A stretch of 64,000 nucleotides of DNA from Hyphomicrobiales bacterium (GTDB lineage Bacteria > Pseudomonadota > Alphaproteobacteria > Rhizobiales > Rhizobiaceae), in assembly GCA_900470805.1 (NCBI GenBank), contig UCCA01000007.1:22770-86769 (forward strand), in the 5' to 3' direction. Positions 50,046 to 58,794 of this stretch are shown here, in pieces. The notes beneath the pieces were generated by a model that worked only from the letters and a program-made list of their open reading frames with translations, did no database searches and was not told the origin of the DNA. Every line of letters starts with the position of its first letter. Within the stretch, counting starts at the first letter, position 1. The position numbers and the translations under genes were made by a program.

Positions 50046-50552
50046 TTGAGCAAGATGACTTTGCGTCACGCGGACGAGACAGATGACCATGCCGTCGGCG
50101 AGCTTTTGATCCGGGCATTCGACACGCAAAACTCGAACAAGATGCCTGGCGTGGTCTCCTCTCCGGAGCGTTATGCAGATCTTCGTAATCGAGCGCAGAA
50201 AAGGAAGGACGCCACCGTACTCGTCGGCGAGATTGATGGCACACTCGCAGGAACGATGACGCTCTACCGCTGGGGGGCGCCAGGAAATGAAGCCTGGCTC
50301 CAGGGTGCCGCTGGGCTGAGATATCTGGCGATAGAACCCCGTTTTGCCGGTAAGGGCCTTTCAACGCTATTTATAACCGAAGCGAAAAAGCCCGCCGTGG
50401 ACTGGCGAGCTTCGGCGATTTGTCTGCGGGTCAGGAGCGGCGCCACTGGAGTGCAGCGGCTCTATAGCCTGCATGGCTGGGAGCGGGATCCGCGTGGTGA
50501 TCTCGATCTTCTACCGGAGATCCACCTTGATGGTTTCACCCTACCGCTATAG
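50046..50552 (+). CDS. GNAT-family N-acetyltransferase
   Basis: A 168-residue protein of the acetyltransferase fold with the acetyl-CoA-binding block GLRYLAIEPRFAGKGLSTLF and a late RSGATGVQRLYSLHGWERDP. The start may be TTG 50046 (GGGAGGGG upstream) or the ATG three codons later. It should move an acetyl group from acetyl-CoA to an amine; the substrate is unknown. It is in an operon with the CMD-like gene and shares its putative operator. Confidence 0.8.
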   Translation: MSKMTLRHADETDDHAVGELLIRAFDTQNSNKMPGVVSSPERYADLRNRAQKRKDATVLVGEIDGTLAGTMTLYRWGAPGNEAWLQGAAGLRYLAIEPRFAGKGLSTLFITEAKKPAVDWRASAICLRVRSGATGVQRLYSLHGWERDPRGDLDLLPEIHLDGFTLPL

Positions 50553-50575
50553 CAGGCATGGCAGGATGGATTGCC

Positions 50576-50791
50576 TTAAATCTCGAACTTGGACTCTTGC
50601 CCACGATTACGCCGGTCCAGGGTGAGATCGCCATCGGCTTCGTCCGCCGCTTCAATGCGGAGAGCCATGGCAGTCTCCTTGTATTTCTGGAGCTTCACAT
50701 CACCTTCGGCCTTACGATTAGCAATGAATCGGCGAGCCCGCTCACGCGCTTCCTCGAGCGAGGGCAGATGCGGTAGATCTTCAGATGTCAT
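50576..50791 (-). CDS. Small hypothetical protein coupled to the next gene
   Basis: A 71-residue charged protein (MTSEDLPHLPSLEEARERAR, VKLQKYKETAMALRIEAADE) that is almost fully helical. Its ATG overlaps the stop of the gene at 50788 by four bases, which supports translation. No family recognised. Confidence 0.6.
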   Translation of the reverse strand: MTSEDLPHLPSLEEARERARRFIANRKAEGDVKLQKYKETAMALRIEAADEADGDLTLDRRNRGQESKFEI

Positions 50792-51312
50792 CGGTTTAAC
50801 TCCTTTGAGCAGACTACCACGTTCGCTTGATTGATCGCAAGGAAGAAGCCCATGTCGAAATAGAGCGGCAAGGCTCCGTCGACAGGCTTCCGCAAATGAA
50901 GTTCTTCGCAGCCCAGGATAGTAGCGTACGCTTCAGCTGCCTCTACGACGCAGAAGCGAACCAGTCCCTTCAGAGGATGTGTATCAACCGGGGAGCCTTC
51001 CAAGAGGTAGACGGACAGCACAAGTTTTCCGTCTGAAACCTTGCCGACCGCAAGGCCCGACAGATACGAATTGCACCAGATTGCCACTTCAAAATGGGAG
51101 GGTCGGTTTTCCCAAGATTCCACCTCCTCACGCCAATCCCACTCGTAGCGACGGTGCGGATGGTGCAGCCAGTGCTCTTCAAATGCTTCCAAGGCCGTTT
51201 CGTCGATGGGGGTCAGCTGGACAGGGAGTCCGTACACTCGGGAGAGTGTGAATTCCGCTGTTTCGTAAGAGAGGTCTCGGATTGCACGATATCGGTGCCA
51301 AGCATTCGACAT
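50788..51312 (-). CDS. Hypothetical protein, GNAT-like appearance
   Basis: A 174-residue soluble protein. The arrangement of strands (EVAIWCNSYLSGLAVGKVSD, KLVLSVYLLEG) then helix and late strands (CVVEAAEAYATILGCEELHL, ALPLYFDMGFFLA) is like that of an acetyltransferase-type fold, as in many plasmid-borne unknown proteins, but the acetyl-CoA motif is not clear. Coupled to the small gene at 50576. Function unknown. Confidence 0.65.
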   Translation of the reverse strand: MSNAWHRYRAIRDLSYETAEFTLSRVYGLPVQLTPIDETALEAFEEHWLHHPHRRYEWDWREEVESWENRPSHFEVAIWCNSYLSGLAVGKVSDGKLVLSVYLLEGSPVDTHPLKGLVRFCVVEAAEAYATILGCEELHLRKPVDGALPLYFDMGFFLAINQANVVVCSKELNR

Positions 51313-51350
51313 TTATTGTGTTCTCGAATTGTGGTGATGAGGCGAGCCGA

Positions 51351-52595
51351 CTAGCGGCGATTGACGTCGTGTTGCTCTCGGCCGCTCGTAAGAAGGAGCA
51401 GTCCAAACGAGACGGTGACGAAGAGCGCGGAAACCCAGGCCAGGTTGACGACATTCAGCTTGGTCAGGATTGCGGAACCGATCCCCGCGCCGATCGAGAA
51501 GCCAAGGTACATTCCGGAAGCGTTCAGCGATAGAACAATGGGACCGACCGAATGCCCAGCGACCGCGATCAACCTGGATTGCTGTGCGGGAAAGAACGCC
51601 CACGACGAGAAACCCCAGACACCTACCAGGATAAAAGTAGCGATCTTCGCGCTTCCGGGCCCAAGGAGGTGCGGGACAAGGAACATCGCAAGATAGGTGA
51701 GAATGATTACAGCAAGCGAATATGCAACGACACGGCGGCTACCGATACTGTCGCTGATGTGGCCGCTCACGATGATCCCGACGAAAGCGCACACGCCAAA
51801 AACGAAGAGAGCTTCGGTGAGTGAGGCACCGCTTATTCCGCCAACCGTGTCGAGGAACGGAGCGACATAGGTGTACGCACAGTAGGCGCCCATTCCAAGG
51901 AAGACAGTCTGGATCAACGCGAGCCCGACACCGGGTCTCTTGATGACCCGTAGACGATCACCAAGGCTTGGTGCGGATAGGCCCCGACCGATGTCCTTGG
52001 GAAGACCCGCCAGCAGGCCGATCAGAGCAATGGACGATAGAACTGCGACCCCGACGAACGGCATGCGCCAACCGAAGGAAATCCCCACGAACGATCCAAG
52101 TGGCACGCCAATAGCAACAGCCACGCCCAAACCACCGCTAACAATCGCAAGCGCCCTTCCCCGGCGTTCGGGTGGGACGAGTGCGCTTCCCAAAGCATTT
52201 GCGTTGGGGACATAGAGCCCGGCCGACATCGCCAGCAACACGCGTGCGACAGCGAGAAGTTCATAGCTTGATGCAATCGCTGCCAGGATATTGGAAACAA
52301 CGAATAGCCCCATACCGGAAAGAAGAATTCGGCGGCGGTCGACATGGCCGAAGAGCGTGGTAAGCAATGGCGACGAGAAGGCGTAGGTCAGCGCAAAGAT
52401 AGTTACAAGCTGCCCTGCGGCCTCAACCGAAACCGAAAGGTCGGATGCGATCCGAGGCAAGATCGCCGCGATCATATGGCCCTCGGTTCCCACTGCGAAA
52501 GTGCCAAGGGCTAGCCAATATAACGAGGGTGTATGCGAAACTGTGTCGCTTGTTGTTGCTTCAGCCATGGGAAAATCCAGTGGGGTTGGCGCCAC
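51351..52595 (-). CDS. MFS transporter (DHA1, AraJ/Cmx-like exporter)
   Basis: A 12-helix transporter of the arabinose-efflux/chloramphenicol-exporter group: LALGTFAVGTEGHMIAAILP (motif D-like), FGHVDRRRILLSGMGLF (motif A), ARVLLAMSAGLYVPNANALG and GVPLGSFVGI. The first codon is GTG 52595; ATG 52568 (MAEATTSDT) is the better conserved start. Drug or metabolite export is predicted. It lies 23 bp after a second MFS gene on the same strand. Confidence 0.88.
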   Translation of the reverse strand: MAPTPLDFPMAEATTSDTVSHTPSLYWLALGTFAVGTEGHMIAAILPRIASDLSVSVEAAGQLVTIFALTYAFSSPLLTTLFGHVDRRRILLSGMGLFVVSNILAAIASSYELLAVARVLLAMSAGLYVPNANALGSALVPPERRGRALAIVSGGLGVAVAIGVPLGSFVGISFGWRMPFVGVAVLSSIALIGLLAGLPKDIGRGLSAPSLGDRLRVIKRPGVGLALIQTVFLGMGAYCAYTYVAPFLDTVGGISGASLTEALFVFGVCAFVGIIVSGHISDSIGSRRVVAYSLAVIILTYLAMFLVPHLLGPGSAKIATFILVGVWGFSSWAFFPAQQSRLIAVAGHSVGPIVLSLNASGMYLGFSIGAGIGSAILTKLNVVNLAWVSALFVTVSFGLLLLTSGREQHDVNRR

Positions 52596-52617
52596 TCTAA
52601 GCGGCGCTCAGTCAATA

Positions 52618-53919
52618 TCAGTGCGCGACGGCTGCTGTAGGGCCGGTTCGTGCTGATTTGCTCAGGGTGATGCACAGAACGGCGGCCAGGACACAGAAAC
52701 CTCCCGCGATAAAGAAGGCGGGCAGATAGCTCTGCAGCTCTGTGCGTGACAAACCAGCGCCGTATGCCGCAGTAGCAGCGCCAAGCTGGTGAGCAGCAAA
52801 TATCCAGCCGAAGACCAGTCCCGCTTTCTCTCGGCCGAAACGATCTGCGGCCAACCGCACCGTCGGTGGGATCGTGGCAACCCAGTCAAGACCGTAGAAG
52901 ATCGAGAACATCGTCAGGCCATAAAACCCAAAGTCAGTGAACGGGAGGGCAAGTAGCGAGAGCCCCCGCAGAGCGTAATACCAAAACAGCAGCCAACGAT
53001 TATCGAAGCGGTCCGACAGCCAGCCAGAGCAAATTGTACCGATAAAATCACAGATCCCGATGATGGCGAGGAAGCCGGACGCTTCGATAGGCATGATGCC
53101 AAAATCACCACAGAGCGTAACGAAGTGCGTCTGAATTAATCCGTTTGTGCTTAGGCCGCAGATGAAAAACGTCGAAAAGAGAATCCAGAAAGTCGAGGAT
53201 GAGGATACTTCCTTCAGGATCGTGATCGGCGACAGAAGCATCTTGCCCAGGCTGTCTTTCCGCTTGGAGCTTACCGGCGTGATGTGGACCTCCCCAACGA
53301 GTGGAAGGTTAACGTCTGCAGGATGGTCACGCATCAGTGCCAGCACTGCGATCGCAGCGACGACGATCATGCCGCACACGAGATATACGGCCGAACGCCA
53401 ACCGTAGGTCTGTGTCAGCGCGGCCATGATGGGCAGGAACACAAGCTGACCTGTTGCGGAACTCGCCGAGAGCATCCCGATAACCAGACCACGATGTTTT
53501 GTGAACCACCGATTCGAGATTGTCGCACCAAGTACGACTGCAGTCAGGCCTGTGCCGAAGCCGATGATAAGTCCCCACAAGACAAGCAGGTGCCAGAGCT
53601 TCGTCATGAACAACGAACCGATAAACCCGATCGCCACCAAGGTAAGTGCAAAGACGACGACCTTCCGCACACCGAAGTTGTTCATGAATGCCGCAGCAAA
53701 TGGCCCCATCATTCCGAACAGGACGAGTCGAACAGCGAGCGCTGAGGAAATGGAGGATGTGCTCCATCCGAACTCGTCTTGTAAGGGCTTGATCAGAACT
53801 CCCGGCGCTCCCATCGCACCCGCCGTCACGAGCATTGTCAAGAACGTGGCACCTACAACAACCCACCCATAGTGGATGTTGCGCCGAGCAAGCGTCGAGG
53901 CGAGAGCGGTCGAGACCAT
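52618..53919 (-). CDS. MFS transporter (OFA/monocarboxylate-like)
   Basis: A 433-residue transporter from ATG 53919 (AGGA upstream); the frame is open to 54177, but that stretch overlaps the divergent TetR control region. Family signs: NIHYGWVVVGATFLTMLVTA at the N-terminus and GAPGVLIKPLQDEFGWSTSS, as in oxalate:formate and monocarboxylate carriers; then SNRWFTKHRGLVIGMLSASS. It likely imports or exchanges small organic anions. Divergent from TetR 54068, with two TGAT-N4-ATCA palindromes between them. Confidence 0.88.
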   Translation of the reverse strand: MVSTALASTLARRNIHYGWVVVGATFLTMLVTAGAMGAPGVLIKPLQDEFGWSTSSISSALAVRLVLFGMMGPFAAAFMNNFGVRKVVVFALTLVAIGFIGSLFMTKLWHLLVLWGLIIGFGTGLTAVVLGATISNRWFTKHRGLVIGMLSASSATGQLVFLPIMAALTQTYGWRSAVYLVCGMIVVAAIAVLALMRDHPADVNLPLVGEVHITPVSSKRKDSLGKMLLSPITILKEVSSSSTFWILFSTFFICGLSTNGLIQTHFVTLCGDFGIMPIEASGFLAIIGICDFIGTICSGWLSDRFDNRWLLFWYYALRGLSLLALPFTDFGFYGLTMFSIFYGLDWVATIPPTVRLAADRFGREKAGLVFGWIFAAHQLGAATAAYGAGLSRTELQSYLPAFFIAGGFCVLAAVLCITLSKSARTGPTAAVAH

Positions 53920-53990
53920 TAGGTAGATCCTGATTGTCAGTCCTTCGAAGAACCGCCCTCGTAGAAGCGATCGTCGAATTTTTTCATTTA

Positions 53991-54006
53991 CCTGATGACT
54001 ATCAGG
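53991..54006. promoter_or_regulatory. CCTGAT-N4-ATCAGG palindrome at the TetR/MFS divergent promoter
   Basis: CCTGAT-GACT-ATCAGG. Its arms equal those at 49643-49658. Confidence 0.7.
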
Positions 54007-54019
54007 CTTGGGCTCATAC

Positions 54020-54033
54020 ATGATACCCATCAT
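54020..54033. promoter_or_regulatory. ATGAT-N4-ATCAT palindrome at the TetR/MFS divergent promoter
   Basis: ATGAT-ACCC-ATCAT, centred 28 bases from the palindrome at 53991-54006 and sharing its TGAT-N4-ATCA core. It probably forms the second site of a paired TetR operator. Confidence 0.6.
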
Positions 54034-54067
54034 ATTTGAAGTCAAGTACAATGTTCTGGAGATTGGA

Positions 54068-54646
54068 ATGCGGGTCACGAAAGAGCAATTCGCCCAAACA
54101 CGGGAGAAGATTCTGGCCGCTGCCAGCAAGCTGTTTTTGGACAAGGGCTTCTCAGGTCTGGGTGTTGCGGAGGTCATGAACTCCGCTGGCTTTACACACG
54201 GGGGATTCTACCGACACTTCCAGTCCAAGGAACATCTGACATACGAAACATGTAAAGATCTCCTTGAACGAACAAAGGAGAATTGGAAGCGGACCATATC
54301 GCAGCATCCCGACTCGCCGCTTGAGGCATTGCTGGATCACTACTTGACAATCGAACGGCTCTTCAACGCGGATAGCCCGTGCATTTTCAGCCAATTCTCC
54401 GAAGACTTAGCTGGCCAGAGCCATGAAATTCGCGAGGTATTTTCCAAAGGCCTTAGCGACCTGAGAGACCTATTGGTGGGAATAGTTCGCTGTACCGAGG
54501 TCGTAGATCGAGAGCAACACGCCCTTATGATCTTAAGCGGGATGATCGGAGCCGCCTCACTCGCCCGATCAACAAACGACCCAGCCTTCGCGGAGGCACT
54601 TCTGTCGGCGGCCCGGCAGAAGCTTTTTCAGGATCGAGCAAGCTGA
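54068..54646 (+). CDS. TetR-family regulator
   Basis: A 192-residue repressor from ATG 54068 (similarity starts MRVTKEQFAQTREKILAAAS; the open frame to 54008 crosses the palindromes). The HTH reads VAEVMNSAGFTHGGFYRHFQ then SKEHLTYETC; the C-terminal domain is helical, with DSPCIFSQFSED and LMILSGMIGAASLARST. It is divergent from the MFS gene at 53919 and shares the intergenic operator pair. A third identical-arm palindrome at 49643 suggests that it also controls the CMD/GNAT operon 4 kb away. Confidence 0.92.
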   Translation: MRVTKEQFAQTREKILAAASKLFLDKGFSGLGVAEVMNSAGFTHGGFYRHFQSKEHLTYETCKDLLERTKENWKRTISQHPDSPLEALLDHYLTIERLFNADSPCIFSQFSEDLAGQSHEIREVFSKGLSDLRDLLVGIVRCTEVVDREQHALMILSGMIGAASLARSTNDPAFAEALLSAARQKLFQDRAS

Positions 54647-54659
54647 GATCCAAGACATG

Positions 54660-55217
54660 TCATCCAGAAAAGACGCCAAAGGGACCGTAAGTGCCGTCGC
54701 CACCATGCGACCTTGCGTATTCACTGGCGACTTCCTGGTAGCGCCTCTCGATGTCTGAACCGCTCCTGAAACTATTTGCAAGCCGTTGGTCATCCTCACC
54801 GCCGGGCGCGTTAACCGCGCCGATTAGCGTATCGATCGACACGCCAAGCTTATCGAGCCCTAGCTTGGCAACGATGTCATCCAACTTCTGCTTTCCATCT
54901 GGACTTTGCTTCAGCAGTTGGAGTTTGTTGACGACGTCTTTCTCGTAGTCATCAGCCGAGGGGTATTGGTCGGATTGAAGCCCCAACTCATCCCCGACCG
55001 CGCCGACGATTGCCACCTTCTGCTTTGCAACATCGATACCTGCGATGGCGTCGATAGTTGACTGCGGAACCAAGCCGCTCACAGAGAGACCACCACCAGT
55101 TCGGACCGTCGACTGTTCGCCCGAGTTCAGCCTGACGGTCTCTGGCTTGTTCGGGTCGCTCCCTTTGTACTGAGGGGACGGGAAACTGGAGAACAAATTT
55201 GAATTTATCGAAGTCAT
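54660..55217 (-). CDS. Hypothetical protein, possibly secreted
   Basis: A 185-residue protein starting MTSINSNLFSSFPSPQYKGS. There is no Sec signal peptide; the Ser/Asn/Thr-rich N-terminus resembles those of non-Sec secreted (flagellar or type III-like) proteins, but this is weak. The rest is a mixture of helical segments (YEKDVVNKLQLLKQSPDGKQ, DDIVAKLGLDKLGVSIDTLI) and a Gly-rich acidic C-terminus. A CTTC-N7-GAAG palindrome lies 111 bases before the start. Unknown family. Confidence 0.6.
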   Translation of the reverse strand: MTSINSNLFSSFPSPQYKGSDPNKPETVRLNSGEQSTVRTGGGLSVSGLVPQSTIDAIAGIDVAKQKVAIVGAVGDELGLQSDQYPSADDYEKDVVNKLQLLKQSPDGKQKLDDIVAKLGLDKLGVSIDTLIGAVNAPGGEDDQRLANSFRSGSDIERRYQEVASEYARSHGGDGTYGPFGVFSG

Positions 55218-55327
55218 TTTGCACCAAATGGATAGGCTGCGGGCATCATGGCCGTGCTATCCTTTTGCAGCAGCGTTTCATGTCTGCGAAAATCAGGTCT
55301 ATCGACCAGCAGAAGCTATCAAATAAG

Positions 55328-55342
55328 CTTCAAATATGGAAG
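55328..55342. promoter_or_regulatory. CTTC-N7-GAAG palindrome, copy 3
   Basis: CTTCAAATATGGAAG, 111 bases before the start of the gene at 54660-55217; one inner mismatch. Confidence 0.55.
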
Positions 55343-55373
55343 CATAAATTGCTTTGGCGCTAGGGAAGCGCAG

Positions 55374-55406
55374 GCCGGATCACCCTCTGCGACAGCGTGA
55401 TCCGGC
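55374..55406 (-). terminator. Hairpin after the aldo-keto reductase gene
   Basis: A perfect 10-bp stem GCCGGATCAC / GTGATCCGGC with a 13-base loop, 30 bases beyond the reductase stop. No clear U tract. Confidence 0.55.
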
Positions 55407-55435
55407 TCCAAGGAACGTTAGGCGTTGAGAGCAGA

Positions 55436-56467
55436 TTATCGACTGATCGGCGATGGGTTCCGCTCGCCGAAGCCCGCCTGATGCCAATAAGGGTACGCAG
55501 GCGTCTGGGCACTGGCCTCGTCAAGAAACGCCACCTGCTCGTTGCTGAGCTTCCAATCGACCACGCCAAGGTTTTGCTTAAGCTGCTCTTCGTTACGAGC
55601 CCCAATGATGATGCTTGAAATCGTCGGGCGGCGCAGCAGCCAGTTCAGTGCAACTTGTGACACGGATCTGTCCGTCTCTGCGGCCACCTGATCCAGCGCA
55701 TCGACGATATTGTAAAGGTGCTCAGAGTCGATGAACGGACCATCTCCAGGCCGTGCGGCAAAACGTGTCCCTTCCGGCTGCGGATTTTCACGCCGGATCT
55801 TCCCGGTCAGACGGCCGGAGGCAAGCGGGCTCCACACCATAGCGCCGACCTTCTGATCGAGGCCCAAAGGCATGAGTTCCCACTCGTATTCCCGGTTGGC
55901 CAGTGAGTAGTACGCCTGGTTTGCCACATAGCGTGGCAGATTGTATTTCTCCGCCACCGCTAGCGACTTCATGAGGTGCCAGCCGGAAAAATTTGAGCAG
56001 CCAACGTACCGGATCTTGCCAGCCCGAACGAGGTCATCGAGTGTCGACAGGGTTTCCTCGATGGGCGTCGCGGCGTCGAAGCCGTGCAGCTGGAACAGAT
56101 CGATGTACTCGGTATTGAGTCGCTTAAGCGAGGCTTCGACCGTTCTGGTCAGATGGTGACGGGAGGAACCCACGTCGTTAGGCCCCTCGCCCGAACGAAA
56201 TGTCGCCTTCGTGGAAATCAGAACATCACCGCGTCGTCCGTCGATTGCCTGACCCAGGATCTCCTCCGACGCGCCTGCCGAATAGACATCAGCAGTGTCA
56301 AAGAGGTTCAACCCGGCGTCCAGGCAGACATCGACCAGCCTTCTTGCTTCGCTGACGTCGGTCTTGCCCCATGCACCGAAGAAGTCGCCCTTCCCTCCAA
56401 ATGTCGCCGTGCCGAAGCTCAGTGCGGGAACCTTGAAGCCCGAGCCGCCAAGATATCGATATTCCAT
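55436..56467 (-). CDS. Aldo-keto reductase
   Basis: A 343-residue TIM-barrel reductase from ATG 56467 (GGAGA upstream). The catalytic tetrad is visible: Asp and Tyr in LFDTADVYSAGASE, Lys in LISTKATF and His in FQLHGFDA; the NADPH-binding C-terminus reads SSIIIGARNEEQLKQNLG. It would reduce aldehydes or ketones with NADPH. It is divergent from the tautomerase/SDR pair; a CTTC-N7-GAAG palindrome lies 85 bases before its start, in the shared promoter region. Confidence 0.92.
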   Translation of the reverse strand: MEYRYLGGSGFKVPALSFGTATFGGKGDFFGAWGKTDVSEARRLVDVCLDAGLNLFDTADVYSAGASEEILGQAIDGRRGDVLISTKATFRSGEGPNDVGSSRHHLTRTVEASLKRLNTEYIDLFQLHGFDAATPIEETLSTLDDLVRAGKIRYVGCSNFSGWHLMKSLAVAEKYNLPRYVANQAYYSLANREYEWELMPLGLDQKVGAMVWSPLASGRLTGKIRRENPQPEGTRFAARPGDGPFIDSEHLYNIVDALDQVAAETDRSVSQVALNWLLRRPTISSIIIGARNEEQLKQNLGVVDWKLSNEQVAFLDEASAQTPAYPYWHQAGFGERNPSPISR

Positions 56468-56551
56468 TTTTAATCTCCAAACATTGGTATTTAGAAGTAA
56501 GCCAAGAAAGCACGCGCCAACGACGCCGAAAACGAATGCCCGACAGATCAA

Positions 56552-56566
56552 CTTCAGTTTTTGAAG
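56552..56566. promoter_or_regulatory. CTTC-N7-GAAG palindrome, copy 4
   Basis: CTTCAGTTTTTGAAG between the divergent aldo-keto reductase (85 bases from its start) and tautomerase (73 bases) genes, so it may control both. Confidence 0.7.
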
Positions 56567-56638
56567 TCAATAACATTTTTGTCGTATGGCTCTGTCGAGG
56601 AATCGTCCATACCAGTAACCAAGACACAGGAGCCCCTA

Positions 56639-57019
56639 ATGCCGCTAGCTCGAATCGAAATTCCCGCCGGGAAGTCTGCTGAGTTCAAGCAGACGATCGC
56701 CGACGTTGTCTACGAAGCACTTGTGGAGGTGCTTGGTGCTCCGAAGAACGACAGGTTCCAGATCATTGCTGAGCATACCAGCAAAGATCTCATCATCGAT
56801 CCAACCTACCTTGGTATCGAACGCTCTGCCGACGCGCTGATAATTCAGATAACGCTTAACGAAGGTCGAACCACCGACCTCAAAAAAGCGTTCTACCTAC
56901 GGGTCGCGAACGATCTCCACACCCGCGCAAACGTGCGCAAGGAGGATGTGTTCATAAACCTGGTTGAGGTCAAACGCGAAAACTGGTCTTTCGGGAACGG
57001 TATTGCCCAATACGCGTAA
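56639..57019 (+). CDS. Tautomerase-family protein
   Basis: A 126-residue protein from ATG 56639 (AGGAG upstream). The second codon is Pro (MPLARIEIPAGKSAEFKQTI), the catalytic N-terminal Pro of the 4-oxalocrotonate tautomerase superfamily after Met removal. It is longer than classical 4-OT (~62 residues) and resembles the MSAD/cis-CaaD-size tautomerases; SKDLIIDPTYLGIERSADAL and DVFINLVEVKRENWSFGNG are typical. Acts on enol/keto or halogenated substrates; the natural substrate is unknown. Followed 38 bp later by an SDR gene. Confidence 0.85.
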   Translation: MPLARIEIPAGKSAEFKQTIADVVYEALVEVLGAPKNDRFQIIAEHTSKDLIIDPTYLGIERSADALIIQITLNEGRTTDLKKAFYLRVANDLHTRANVRKEDVFINLVEVKRENWSFGNGIAQYA

Positions 57020-57057
57020 CTCGGTCCGAGCTTCAAAAGCTTTTAGAGAGGTCCAAC

Positions 57058-57828
57058 ATGTCGCGCATTTTCATCACCGGCTCGTCCACTGGACTGGGTC
57101 TTCTCGCGGGAAAACTCCTCGTAAGACAGGGTCATCGGGTGACCCTTCACGCGCGGAACGACGCTCGCGCATCTGACGCAACGCGCGAGTTGCCGGAGGC
57201 CGAGGATATCGTTGTCGGCGACCTTAGCACTATCGCAGGAGTTAAGGCTGTCGCTGAGCAAGCCAATGCTTCCGGACATTTCGACGCGATCATCCATAAC
57301 GCGGCCATCGGCCACCAGGATACGAGAGTGCTGACGGCAGATGGGTTGCCCGAGATTTTTGCGATCAATACTTTAGCACCCTACATGCTGACAGCGCTGA
57401 TCGAGAAGCCACGCAGGCAGGTCTACCTCAGTTCCAACATGCATCGCCAAGCGAATTTCAACACCGATGACATAATGTGGAAATCACGACCTTGGGACGG
57501 ATGGGCAGCCTATTCGGAATCCAAGCTCCATGACGTTTTGCTGGCGTTCGCCTTTGCCAGGCTGTGGCCAGAGGTCTTGTCTAACACCCTATCTCCAGGT
57601 TGGGTTCCCACGAGGATGGGTGGCGCTGCGGCAACCGATGATTTGCAGGAAGGGTGCGAAACGCAAGCCTGGCTGGCGACCAGCAACGAGACAAGGGCAC
57701 TATCGACCAGCCGTTATTTCTTTCATCTGAAGGAAACCGAGCCGCACGAGCAGACACTCGATACCAGTATCCAAGACAAACTACTCGGGTTCTGCGCTGA
57801 GGTATCAGGTGTCCCTATCCCCAATTAA
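57058..57828 (+). CDS. Short-chain dehydrogenase/reductase
   Basis: A 256-residue Rossmann enzyme with GSSTGLGLLAGKLL (cofactor glycine motif), HNAAIGH (NAG-like motif), catalytic Ser in VYLSSNMH and YSESKLHD (YxxxK). It would oxidise or reduce alcohols or ketones with NAD(P). The pair with the tautomerase, divergent from the aldo-keto reductase, points to a detoxification or degradation pathway. Its stop is 4 bp from that of the convergent LuxR gene. Confidence 0.9.
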   Translation: MSRIFITGSSTGLGLLAGKLLVRQGHRVTLHARNDARASDATRELPEAEDIVVGDLSTIAGVKAVAEQANASGHFDAIIHNAAIGHQDTRVLTADGLPEIFAINTLAPYMLTALIEKPRRQVYLSSNMHRQANFNTDDIMWKSRPWDGWAAYSESKLHDVLLAFAFARLWPEVLSNTLSPGWVPTRMGGAAATDDLQEGCETQAWLATSNETRALSTSRYFFHLKETEPHEQTLDTSIQDKLLGFCAEVSGVPIPN

Positions 57829-57832
57829 TAGG

Positions 57833-58606
57833 CTAGCCCAGCAACCCTCGACGCAAGGCGGTGGCGATGGCATGGGTCCTGTTGTTCGCCTTCAGCTTCC
57901 TCGTGGCAGATAGGATGTAAGCATTCACTGTTTGCGCGGCATAACCAAGCTCTGCGGCGATTTCATCGCTGGTGAGGCCAAGTTCCGCATGCCTTAGGCA
58001 ATTGACCTCGCCAGCGGTGAGCTGCAGTTCGACCGCCGCGAACCTGTCCATCAAAGGCTGAACAACCGCTTCATAAAGCGGTCTCGCGATAAACTCGAGG
58101 TAGGCCAACTCATCCACCCGGAACGGCGCCGAGCGAGTGAATAGAACCCCGCCGAAGGTCCTGCTTTTGCGTCCAATGGGGACGAGAGCCCGATTTCTCA
58201 GATTGAAGAACGAAAGAATCTCTCCGAGTTCCGGCGGCATTGAGGCAGATCCCACCTCATCCGTCAGAACCTTCTGCCCGCTCTTGGCTGCCTCTATCAG
58301 CGGATCGCGAGCATACCATTCGGCCTCGACATACTTCTCCACGAACAAGGGCGGCAGATCGGTATCGAACGATTTTCCGGTTGCAAGCTCGAACCCATCG
58401 ATGTCCAAGCCGCAAATAGCAACATGATCGAACGCCACCGAGCGCCGCAAACTTTCCAGCAGATAGTTTTGGCTTATTCGCCTGGAACGCGGCAAAGACT
58501 TCAAATCGGCAGCCGACGCTAGCTGAACATCTTCAAACGATGGATTGTGGACACCTACCAAGAAGCTCTCCCTACACCCTAGCCGGGATAGCGTGGATTC
58601 GAGCAA
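57833..58606 (-). CDS. LuxR-family quorum-sensing-type regulator (solo)
   Basis: A 257-residue protein with an N-terminal autoinducer-binding domain (FDHVAICGLDIDGFELATGK, WYARDPLIEAAKSG with the conserved W/Y/D cluster) and a C-terminal GerE helix-turn-helix (LTAGEVNCLRHAELGLTSDE, IAAELGYAAQTVNAYILSAT). It should bind an acyl-homoserine lactone or another small molecule and control transcription. No luxI-type synthase is in the window, so it is a solo here. It stands next to a PAS-GGDEF-EAL gene, divergent. Confidence 0.9.
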   Translation of the reverse strand: MLESTLSRLGCRESFLVGVHNPSFEDVQLASAADLKSLPRSRRISQNYLLESLRRSVAFDHVAICGLDIDGFELATGKSFDTDLPPLFVEKYVEAEWYARDPLIEAAKSGQKVLTDEVGSASMPPELGEILSFFNLRNRALVPIGRKSRTFGGVLFTRSAPFRVDELAYLEFIARPLYEAVVQPLMDRFAAVELQLTAGEVNCLRHAELGLTSDEIAAELGYAAQTVNAYILSATRKLKANNRTHAIATALRRGLLG

Positions 58607-58794
58607 AAAGGAAGAAGTTGCTTGTTTTCGCGACCTAATTCGGATTACCGCAGTGACAAGTTAAATGCTCATTAAGAACCTCATAATACTTTTATTATTA
58701 CTGGTTGGGCGAGCTTCACTCCGCAAGGAAATCCTAAACGCTAGCCGCGATCTAAATCCTTGCCGCACCAATCCACCTCACATTCAGGGCGCTC

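Noticed and set aside
53284..53866. Long frames within the MFS gene on both strands
   Set aside because: They are shadows of the transporter; their Cys/His/Arg-rich translations have no family resemblance.
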